This document shows, piece by piece, positions 55,278 through 64,000 of a stretch of 64,000 nucleotides of DNA (position 1 is the first letter of the stretch; every line of letters starts with the position of its first letter). This DNA comes from Lantana camara. Taxonomy: Eukaryota > Streptophyta > Magnoliopsida > Lamiales > Verbenaceae. The translations under genes and the position numbers were made by a program. The DNA is taken from assembly GCA_037501455.1 (NCBI GenBank), contig CM074857.1, forward strand, positions 127,831,501-127,895,500, given 5' to 3'. Under the pieces are notes generated by a model. It had not been told where the DNA came from, made no database searches, and was given only the letters and a program-made list of their open reading frames with translations.

Positions 55278-58200
55278 ATGGAGCCTCCTCCGCCTCAATT
55301 ATTGCCGTCGCAGCCGCAGCACTTCCCTATCCGGCGCTACAATCACCGCAGCCACCGCGGCGAGGGCGGGGGTCCGGTGGAGATGACGAAGGAGCCGTCG
55401 CATGTCGGCAGCAGTGAGAGCAGCGCCGCCGCGGAGAGGCGAGGCGGTGGAGGAGGAGAATTGCGCCGCGCCACACCCGATTGTAACCTCGCATCCCTCT
55501 GCGATCACATTCAGACGGAAGGATTCAACAATGGCGTGTTCTCCGACGTCGTTTTGAACGCCATGGGGTCCACGTATCACCTCCATCGCCTCATACTCTC
55601 GCGGAGTTCCTACTTCCGGTATGTCCTCGTTTGGGTTACGCATTTTTTGCCCCTTAATTGGCAACGAAACAGGGTTTACGTTAACCTAAGGTCTCCAGGA
55701 ACATGCTTCAGGGGCCATGGAGAGAGGCCAATGCGGCGGTTTTGACCTTGCACGTGGATGATGATAATGTTAATGGCGAAGCTATGGAGATAGCTCTGGC
55801 ATATATGTACGGACATTTCCCCAAGTTGAATGACAATAATGCGTTTCGAGTTCTAGCTGCTGCGTCTTTTCTTGACCTTCAGGTAACTGAAATCGGAAAA
55901 GTCTGTTCGAAATAGATACTGAAATGAACTCACCAAAAATTGGGGTGATACTAGAGTGAACAAAAGTCATGGAAATGTGTGGGTATCATAGTATTTTTGA
56001 ATCATTCGATTGGATTAAAGTTTTGTGTTTGCCGAAACTTGTGTTTTTCTTTACTAACTTGGGGAAACTAGAATGTTAAGCAGCACTCACTTGAAGATTA
56101 ACCTTTTCAACTGCCAATAGTCACTTATCTGCTATGGCGAGCTTTGGATCACGGGGATAGGGAGCTTACAAGCCTACAATAGCAGTCTCCCTCATTTATT
56201 TGGAACTGAGAGAAGATATATTTGTATACCATTATTGTTCTCCTGTATGTGTTCTTTGATTTGGCTCAAGAATAATCAATTGACGCATAGCATGTGGTAC
56301 ACCAACCCTTGTGGACAAATTTATAAAATGATACTAGAATTTTTTATGCCCTTGCTTTAATAGTTGGTTTTCAAGAGAATACTGTCCTGATATAAATGTC
56401 GAATCACTTGAGAGATATTGTATCTGTGGCCGAAGGGTATCTATAAGTTGATATGTCCATTCAAATTTTCTTGTTTGATCTTCCTTCTGACCACATCATA
56501 CATTTATAGGCTATTAAATCTTTTGAAAAGTTCCGCTGATGGATAGGCTACTCAGTGAGCACTGTTTAAGTTTTGTTGTCTCAACTCTCCTGGTAATCGA
56601 TTTGCTCTATCCGCATGCCATTATATCTTTTGGCCTTTTGCATGCAGGATTTATGTGGGATTTGCACAGACTTCATCATAGCTGAATTGTGGTCTTCAAA
56701 CTTCTTAACTTATCAGGTCCAATATTTTTAGCAATGACACCTTTCACTTACTTGGATAAGCCATTCAGTGTGGAATCTTGTTTGCCTGAATATAGGTCTT
56801 TGCTGAGAGGCAAGATTATGGCATACACGGGGAGCGTGTTAGAAATGCTTGCTGGGGTTACCTCTGTCAGAGTGGTGCTCTGGAATTGAAAGAGGTACAT
56901 GCTTACTGTACTCCTTGAGCTATGGAGAACCTTGCAGTTGTTCTCCTTTAAACTTTTTGTGAGCTGCCTCTAATCTTCAACCTGTATCAGGTGCTCCCGA
57001 AGCTCTCCTCTCAAACATTACACGCTTTACTCACGTCAAATGAACTATGGGTGCCCAGTGAAGAAAAACGGTGAGGAAAAACTCATTAGTATTTTTACTC
57101 TAAAAGGTTGTACAATTGTAAAACTGAGTATTATCTGATTCTTATTTTGGAATACTTGAAGGTTTGAACTTGCGCTGTATGCTCTTCTTGCAAAAGGTAC
57201 ACTTTGTAACACAGATCATCATGAGGAGGGAAGTTCAAGCAGTGAGGTGGTAGCCTGTGCATATTCTGATTCTTCCAAAGTAAACCGAAAAAAATTACCT
57301 GATGAAAGCACAAATGACTTACTCGAAACAGAACGAGGGCACACTAAGTCAAAGGGTGAAATTGAAGACTACAACACTGCCCATGATATTTCGGTAATGC
57401 AGTCACACTCCATGGTGGATTCACATTCTGAAGTTGACCCCGGCATTCAAGCCTCAACAGCATGCAGTGAATCTAATTCTGAATCAAGATACCATTGCAA
57501 CATCGAACAACCTTCATCAAGCAATACATTTTATGCAGATGACATTGGCACCACATGCTCTTATGTAGATGTACATATTGGTGTTGGGCTGAGTGGATCA
57601 TCAGCCAGTGGTTTTGAAGGGCCATCTGGTGAAGATTCATGCTACCAATTGAACAGTAGTTGGCCTCCAGAAGATCAAATGCATTGCATGTCGATGAACT
57701 CTTCCTGTAACGTGCTGGTGCCTGATGAATGGGAAAGATGCAATATTTCACCTCTGACTTGGGGTGGTAGGACTGTGGGCAGAAGAGAGGTGAAAAGTTG
57801 TGTAAAACGGCAATGTGGGTTGAGCAGAGAAGATTATGATTCTTTTGTTAACATTTTCGAAGGGGGTTCTCTTTTATATTGCAATATGTCTTTTGAGGCT
57901 CTCTTAAATGTAAGAAAGCATCTTGAAGAAATGGGCTTCCCTTGCAATGCAGTGAATGATGGTTTGTGGTTGCAGGTATCTTACTGACCTCTTGCGTTCA
58001 CTGTGCTTCAGTAGTATTCATGCTCAGTTGAGAACCTTAAAAATTCTGTGTTTCTGGGTGGCCTGCTTGTATTATGATAGTAAACTGCTTCAACTAAGTT
58101 TGATGAATTGGATTTGGGATGTTACATTAACTATATCTCTTACTTCTTTAAATAGGTTTAGCTTTTTATGTTTATTTTTAATTTTGGATTAGTGAATAGA

Positions 58201-60287
58201 TGAACTTAGGTAGTGCCACTTCGTCAAATATGTTTGATTATGTTTCAGTATATATCTGCTAAATAGCTGAGCCAATGATTCTCTGTTACAGTTTTATGAT
58301 ACTCATTTTACTGTTTGTTTCAATTATAGATGCTCTTAAGCCAGAGGGTACAGGAAGTTGGTGCAGATACATGCAAAAATTGCTGCCTCATGAGTATGGC
58401 CTGTGCATGCAGACAACAATTTGGGTACTCACGTGGAGTTACATCAGCTGGGTACTATGTTCAAGATCATGACCATAATAATTTACCTCCCAATGACATT
58501 GGGCATGTATATATCAGTAGTTCTTCTCAAGGTGAAAGAAACGGACTCTTTAGGCCAGTAGTACGTGCACATGACAGGGGGCCTATTGATGGTTTGGCTG
58601 GCATCGGGCGTGGAACTACGTTTGTGCCTGCAGCTGCTTGGCCTCCAACTCGTTATGTTTTTTCTCGTGTTCCGTTTGGTATTGGAAATCGAAGCAATCA
58701 GCTATCCCCTGCTAATGATGACCCAGAGAACAGAGAAAACAATGGGGACCTAGCTGGGGGTGGGTTGACAGCTTTGGTTGGTCTCAGTCAGGGATCAATT
58801 GATACTACCAATGAATATGAGACAGGTTTGCAGAGCAGACTGTCAGGACCTGTAACCCCTGGATCAAGCACCACCAGTATTCCTGTGCAAATGGTAGATT
58901 CACCTAAGCATGCTATGGGAATTGAGTGGGACAATGCAAATAGTTCTATATCATTGGATCTGAAGACACCTTTGAGTCAATTCCCGCCTTTTCGCTTTGC
59001 GTAAGCTATCTTTTCTTCTGCTTAGCCACAATGATTTTTGCTTTTTTTAAAGTTACTATTTGAAAAAAATTTCAAACGGGATAGTGGTGATTAGCTTTGA
59101 CTGCATGTGCAAACTGTTGAAAAAGGTTGTCTGAATGGTTCTAACCTTTTGTATTTAGATTCATATGGTTTATGAGAAACTGAAGTTATCTCTCCACTTT
59201 AGGTTTGGAATGAAAATGAAAATTGAAAACCTATGCCGTACAACATAAGTACTTTGTCATCTTAGTGCTGACTTGTTCTAGTTCGTGCAAAATGCTGAAA
59301 AGATGTAAATATAGTAATATTCTTGAAGCTGATGTTGAGCTGTCTCTGGGATAAACGTCTGTACATTTTATAGCTTCTGATTATCCTCTCCTGGGTTTTC
59401 AGTGTTGAATTTCATGATGTCCAAAGACTCAGTGATGGACAGGTTAAGAACTCCCCTGAAGTATTTTACGCGGGTTCCTTGTGGAAGGTTTGAATTTAGG
59501 ACAAGTATTTTGTTAGATTTTTAATACTGCCGATATTGATTTATATCTTGTTTCTTTTTTCTTTTTAAAAATAACCATCTAATGTTTGATGCCTTTTTGG
59601 TGTGTTGGACATAGGTTAGTGTTCAGGCTTTTAGCGATGAAGATCCTCAAGGACGTCGTACTCTTGGTATTCTTCCTAATCCTTGTAACTGGCTAAGTTG
59701 TTCCATTTAACTATTGTAATTTTGACAACATTCCTTTTGTTTTGATCTGCATTCAGGTCTGTTTCTTCATCGGCGAAAGGCGGAAATCAGTGATCCATTT
59801 AGAAAGGTACTTTTAGCTGGGTTATGGCTGTCCAAATAAGTCTTCCCAATATTAACACAACTTGCAAAATATCAAGTAAAACTAAATTTACTTATGACAA
59901 TGAGAACTCATAATTTGACAGCATATTATATAATTCATTGTGTTATAAATTTTCTGCCTTCTCTCATATCAGGTCCATATGTATGTCGATTCTCGGGAAA
60001 AGGTTACTGCTAGATATCAGGTGAGCCATCTAAGCTGTTTACAGTCTCTTTGAAGGGAATATTAATGCCTGCCTTTCAATATCCAACTATTTCACCCGAT
60101 AAACTTCCAGTTGATATGTCCATCAAAGAGAGAAGTGATGGTTTTCGGAAGAAGTAAGCAAACAGGAACTCTTCTACCAAAAGCTCCAAAAGGATGGGGC
60201 TGGAGAACAGCATTGTTATTTAATGAGCTTGGCGACCTTCTCCAAAACGGGGCCCTACGAATTGCTGCTGTAGTTCAACTTATCTGA
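55278..60287 (+). CDS. BTB/POZ-BACK protein, germ-cell-less-like, 889 aa, 12 exons
   Basis: Exons 55278-55618, 55699-55882, 56648-56716, 56796-56894, 56991-57070, 57162-57975, 58330-59000, 59403-59487, 59615-59666, 59757-59806, 59973-60020 and 60111-60287 join at GT-AG sites into one open frame of 2670 bp. After a Pro/Gly/Ala-rich leader comes a BTB domain (FSDVVLNAMGSTYHLHRLIL, SRSSYFR|NMLQGPWREAN, AYMYGHFPKLNDNNAFRVLA), then a BACK-like helical part (GICTDFIIAELWSSNFLTYQ, VLPKLSSQTLHALL). A long Ser-rich linker with a Cys cluster (CKNCCLMSMACACR) and a C-terminal beta-rich module (SLWKVSVQAF, VHMYVDSREKVTARYQ, GTLLPKAPKGWGWRTALL), possibly MATH-like, follow. BTB-BACK proteins usually are CUL3 ligase adaptors; substrates here are unknown. 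Confidence 0.88.
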
Positions 60288-61189
60288 TATTTCTCTTAAG
60301 GTACCTAATCCATAAACCCATTTATCGGTAAAATTAGTGCTATAAAGTTTCAAAAAAATTAGTAAACACTCTCCTTATTTCCGAATTTCATGGTTTCAGA
60401 TGGACTTGAGCTGAAATTCGGATTCGCTCCATGAATTACATCACAATATGACCACTGCAAATCAAAAATCTTACATGTTCCTCATTCTGTAGTCTGATTT
60501 TATCGGATCTGGAATTACATTCAAGTACTTTCGTAAAATGTCTGTTTTATTTCTTGCATCTTGCGCAATTTTGTATGTTAATTATGTATATATATACAAT
60601 ACTTCATACCGCTCTGTCTCTGGTCTCGACATTGCTACATATGGTTGGAAGTTGGAATAGGGAGCTAACCTTTTCAGCATTCTTTTTTGGCTAAAGCTAT
60701 GAGAAAGGGTTGTATCAGTGTTTCTTACGTTTCTACGCAGATGGAGCCTACGAAGACTGCGACACGAGACTTTTCGTGCCGCGTAAATTGGTACAGAATG
60801 ATAGGACATATGTTGTCCAGGAATAAGAATATAGAAAAACACGACGTACCTTCCTGCACTATGACTGTTTTTTTAATTTTTTATCCGAACTTTTAAATTC
60901 TTTAAATTATCATGTGTATTTTATAAAAAATTTCAGATTGTCTTAACGTGGTTCTTCTAATCGCCCTACTAATGTTTTATCAGTTGACTTAGTTTTTGTT
61001 TGAAGAGATTAGCCTTTCACTAGTCTAAACTGAGTCGATTAAACCAGTGCTACTACGTTTACTTCTATAGATTGAACTGAGTTAGTTAAGTGACTCCACA
61101 TTTATGCGTTTAATAAAAAAAAGGTAAAGAATTCTCAGCTTGGATATTCGAACTGCTAACATCAACTCTTTCAATTGAAAGAGGAAGGG
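60288..61189. other. 3' flank of the BTB gene and intergenic DNA
   Basis: No coding exon is seen. The sequence just after the stop to about 60560 (ATGTATATATATACAATACTT near 60580) is probable 3' UTR. Frames at 60582-60896 on both strands lack motifs. Confidence 0.4.
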
Positions 61190-61301
61190 GCTAATAGGGG
61201 TTGGCCAATTGATTTGAGAATTGATTATCGAAAACGACGGCTCGGGTTCAAATCCCTCTGATCGTTTGGGATGCGTGTGGGGAAAAAAAAAAAAAAAAAA
61301 C
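61190..61301 (+). mobile_element. tRNA-derived SINE with perfect target duplication
   Basis: It starts after a 15-bp word TTGAAAGAGGAAGGG (61175-61189) that recurs right after the A-tail (61302-61316). The body has GGGGTTGGCCAATTGATTTG (A-box-like), GGGTTCAAATCCC (B-box) and GCGTGTGGGG followed by A18. It shares the GGGGTTGG start and TGTGGGG-type end with the SINE at 16.6 kb but is clearly diverged. Confidence 0.88.
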
Positions 61302-61316
61302 TTGAAAGAGGAAGGG

Positions 61317-63181
61317 AGACAATTTAAATGTTAACCCATAAATAGAAAGAGTCATGCTTTAAATTGAAAATGAAATTTTTCTACAAAGCTGTCCGACCCT
61401 ACCAGATTTTTTCTCATTTTGTTTGAGGTGGTTCAAATAGAAAATGAAATGCATAAAATAAAATCAATTTCTAGGGTTTATTTCACGTGGCAGTTGTCCT
61501 TGTGCAAGATCAATATACTAATTTGCAAGTCGAAAAAGACGTTGCTAATTAGCCGATTGTGTTGGGCAAAACTGAATTACTTTATTGCCTCCAGACTTGC
61601 TAGATAATTCCTTGTTTCTCCCTCTCAAAGCACAGAGGGAGCAGGTTTGGATGGGAGGGTAAAAAAGGGATTCCAAACCATGTTGGACAAATTTAACACA
61701 ATAATTACAAACTCAAGTAAATATTAATCTAATTACATAACTAAAATTAGGTCCCAAAATCTAATTTCAAACCCTTCCTAAACCATCAATATAGATTTAA
61801 AAAATATTTAAATTTATTGTATGATTGGTTAGGTAGGTCACTATCAATATAGATTTAAAGAATCAAATTTATTGTATGATCAGTAAGGTAGGTGGACTCA
61901 AATTAGGATTAAAATTCATATTGTATGATTAGAATAATTTTTGCATGCTTATATAAATTTAGAATAATTGCACTGAGGTTAATTACATAAGTTTCTGTTG
62001 ATATTTGATAAATTACATTAAAATCTCTATTTTAAAGAATTACCTTAAAATCTAAGACAAAATCTTTTGAGAAATTAGCCATAAATTCCATTTTCTAATA
62101 AATTAAAAAGGAGGCCACCGATTCTTCGGCTAAACCCGCCTATTCCACAGTTAAAATTTTCATGTATTTTTTTTTTATTTGTTGCATTTTCTAGTGTAAT
62201 GATAACAAAACAATATGATCAGGCAATTATTTTATAATGAAAACTCTCCAATAAATAATCATAAATACTTCTTGTTTTAACAAATAACATATCCCACCAC
62301 AGGTCCACAACCCATTCTCACTTGATACCATTCGATTCGACTTGACTCGACTCGATGCTATTAGTAGGTTGGACCGATATAAATTTAGTAGGAATCTGTC
62401 ATTTTTAGTCCATTGAGACTGCAGCACAATAAATTGGTAAAGACAATATAGAAAGTTAGATTGATGGGACTTATGTTATACCCAAGCTGCAAGCTCATTT
62501 TCTCCCCATTATTGTTACGTGTTGTACTGTTGTTCCCTTCGCGTCCACGAAAGTTTATTAGTTGACAAGTCTATCGGTCGGAACTTGGATCGGCTAAACC
62601 AGTGTGGATTGTATTGCTCGAGTTCGGGTACTTGTCACGCGATTAATATATATATTCAAAGAAAAATAGTTGACTATAGCTAAATTTGCACGAAAACAGC
62701 TCAAGTTGTCACTTATTTATATTCTTTTTTTGGTATTTGAGAGCAAATTAATGCCTATAAATCAGGAGAATCAAGGCTACTATTACTCTTCCAAGTCTTC
62801 TTAGTCCTTGCACGTTGTTTCATGAGTTTTGACCACTGTGGAGGTCTGTCTCCTTCTTGGAAAATAGCGGAGAGGAATCTTTTGTTAAGCAGGCTAAGAA
62901 GAGAAAGACAAGAGAATTGGGATTAGTTTGTGTGTATTTTTCATAGTAAACTCCATCTGCATGCTCCAAAATAGACCCTTTTTTTTCAACAGTTTCCAGT
63001 TTCTTTCTACTCCCAATAACCTCATCTTCTTGCTTTATGATTTATGAGTATGTGGTGTGATTTTGAGGGAGAGATTTCTGAAATAGTTTGGCCTCATTGT
63101 TCTTGAAATGTCTGATTGATTGATTTCTCTGTTTCTGTGATCAGGTAGAAGCAAGTTCTTGGCTGGATTCAAGCTGCAATC
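61317..63181. other. Intergenic, then 5' UTR of the ABC transporter gene
   Basis: AT-rich without features to about 62760. The word AATATAGATTTAAA recurs at 61788 and 61846. From about 62790 the text is a probable 5' UTR with an intron ending CTGTGATCAG at 63144, then 37 bases to the ATG. Confidence 0.45.
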
Positions 63182-64000
63182 ATGTCTGCAGTATCATGGT
63201 TCACATCCCTTGAATGTTCGCCTTCCGTTACTCAATCTAATCATGATGCACACTTTTCTTCGATTCTGTTAAACTGGCTTGAATTCACTTTTCTTTCACC
63301 ATGTCCACAAAGGCTTCTCTTTTCTGTTGTGAACCTTGTTTTCCTGCTTGCACTAATTGTGGTAGCTCTCAAGAGGGTTTATTCAAGGTTCCTTGTTAGT
63401 CGAAGCTCGAGTCTCGAAAAGCCTCTTCTTGCAGGTGGAGATGATCATAGCCATGGTTACAGAACAACTTACTGGTTTAAGGCTTCCTTTGTTGTGACAG
63501 CTCTGTTAGCTTTATCCTATGCTGTCCTAGTGGTATTGGCTGTAATCCCTGGGGCGAAATCGCGATGGAATTTAGTCGAGATTTTGTTCAGGTTACTGCA
63601 AGCAGTGACTAATCTGGTACTTCTGATTCTTCTTGCTCATGAGAAGAAATTCGGGGCCGTCTCTCATCCGTTGCCTGTTCGAATGTATTGGGCTGTTAGC
63701 TTTTTGCTTGTAAGCTTATTTGCTGCTGCATCATTGACAAGATTAGTCTCTGGTAGTGAAAGTTTTGATGGGAACATGAAAGTGGATGACATAGTTTCCT
63801 TGACAATCTTCCCGTTTTATGTTTTTCTGTTTATTGTTGCCATCAGAGGTTCATCAGGGATTCATTTATCTGTTGATGAGAATTCAGGGCAAGAATCCCA
63901 TGATTCCACATTTCATAATCTGAGTGGCTACGCTACGGCCTCGTTGTTGTCTAGAGCGGTGTGGCATTGGATGAATCCGTTGCTGAAGAAAGGGTACAAA
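63182..64000 (+). CDS. ABCC-type (MRP) transporter, 5' end only (ABCC4/ABCC14-like)
   Basis: From the ATG at 63182 the frame is open to the window edge (273 codons). It has five hydrophobic segments (around LFSVVNLVFLLALIVVAL, ASFVVTALLALSYAVLVVLA, LLQAVTNLVLLILLA, WAVSFLLVSLFAAASL, VSLTIFPFYVFLFIVAI), which form the TMD0 of full-length ABCC pumps. A cytosolic linker follows, then SRAVWHWMNPLLKKGYK, the conserved start of the first core transmembrane domain. SPCPQRLLFSVVNLVFLLAL and SSSLEKPLLAGG resemble plant ABCC4/ABCC14. The family exports glutathione conjugates, folates or inositol phosphates, often at the vacuole or plasma membrane. The nucleotide-binding domains lie outside the window. 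Confidence 0.85.
   Translation, partial: MSAVSWFTSLECSPSVTQSNHDAHFSSILLNWLEFTFLSPCPQRLLFSVVNLVFLLALIVVALKRVYSRFLVSRSSSLEKPLLAGGDDHSHGYRTTYWFKASFVVTALLALSYAVLVVLAVIPGAKSRWNLVEILFRLLQAVTNLVLLILLAHEKKFGAVSHPLPVRMYWAVSFLLVSLFAAASLTRLVSGSESFDGNMKVDDIVSLTIFPFYVFLFIVAIRGSSGIHLSVDENSGQESHDSTFHNLSGYATASLLSRAVWHWMNPLLKKGYK

Noticed and set aside
55299..55664. 121-codon minus-strand frame
   Set aside because: Antisense to the first exon of the BTB gene, GC-rich composition effect, no motif.
61190..61260. tRNA gene
   Set aside because: A- and B-box-like text is present, but there is no cloverleaf with an acceptor stem, and the A-tail plus target duplications identify it as a SINE.

Overview
This is a stretch of plant nuclear DNA. 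Genes have GT-AG introns, intergenic DNA is AT-rich, and the families present are typical of a flowering plant, probably a eudicot: P-class PPR, LRR-XII-type receptor kinase, tubby-like F-box, DUF295 F-box, ABCC transporter, Tat-lineage Ty3/gypsy element and tRNA-derived SINEs. I cannot place the species from the sequence alone.

Left third (1-28.4 kb) is mostly decayed or duplicated genes. A tubby-like F-box gene (minus, 1-2157) has an intact F-box exon but frameshifted tubby exons. A solo LTR follows (3177-4042), then a foldback element (about 5036-5375) and a retrotransposed copy of a peroxiredoxin-II mRNA with poly(A) and target-site duplication (5421-6722). A chimeric F-box/CUL1 pseudogene (7676-8560) and a damaged TOG-domain copy (9220-10110) come next. 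At 11.7-23.2 kb lies a non-RD LRR receptor kinase locus (minus). Its kinase exons and first exon are intact, but the LRR exons between them have been tandemly duplicated and invaded by a hAT-like element, a SINE and a Mutator-like MITE. At 24.5-28.3 kb there are an LTR remnant, a CUL1 pseudogene with an inverted duplication of one exon, and a kinesin-14 pseudogene.

Middle (28.4-44 kb) is repeat DNA. A 1.78-kb near-perfect palindrome is built from five mirrored pairs of a 172-bp repeat. It is followed by three short palindromes sharing a GAGTCG core. A complete 11.4-kb Tat-type Ty3/gypsy retrotransposon (31412-42830, TSD TGCGA) has gag-pol on the minus strand and a three-exon antisense ORF on the plus strand with its own TATA box. 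A Mutator-like non-autonomous element (42974-43930) sits immediately beside it.

Right third (44-64 kb) is gene-rich and better preserved: an orphan SOG1-like NAC first exon (pseudogene), an intact five-exon TOG/ARM protein gene (minus, 47970-49487; parent-like paralogue of the 9-kb copy), an intact single-exon 902-aa PPR gene (minus), a 12-exon BTB/POZ germ-cell-less-like gene (plus), a SINE with perfect TSDs, and the 5' end of an ABCC-type transporter gene (plus) running off the window.

The genes do not form a shared pathway. The recurring themes are decay of ubiquitin-ligase genes (tubby F-box, DUF295 F-box, CUL1 twice), duplication of an immune-type receptor kinase, and repeated formation of long inverted repeats. 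All calls come from reading motifs and splice sites by eye; no database search was run.
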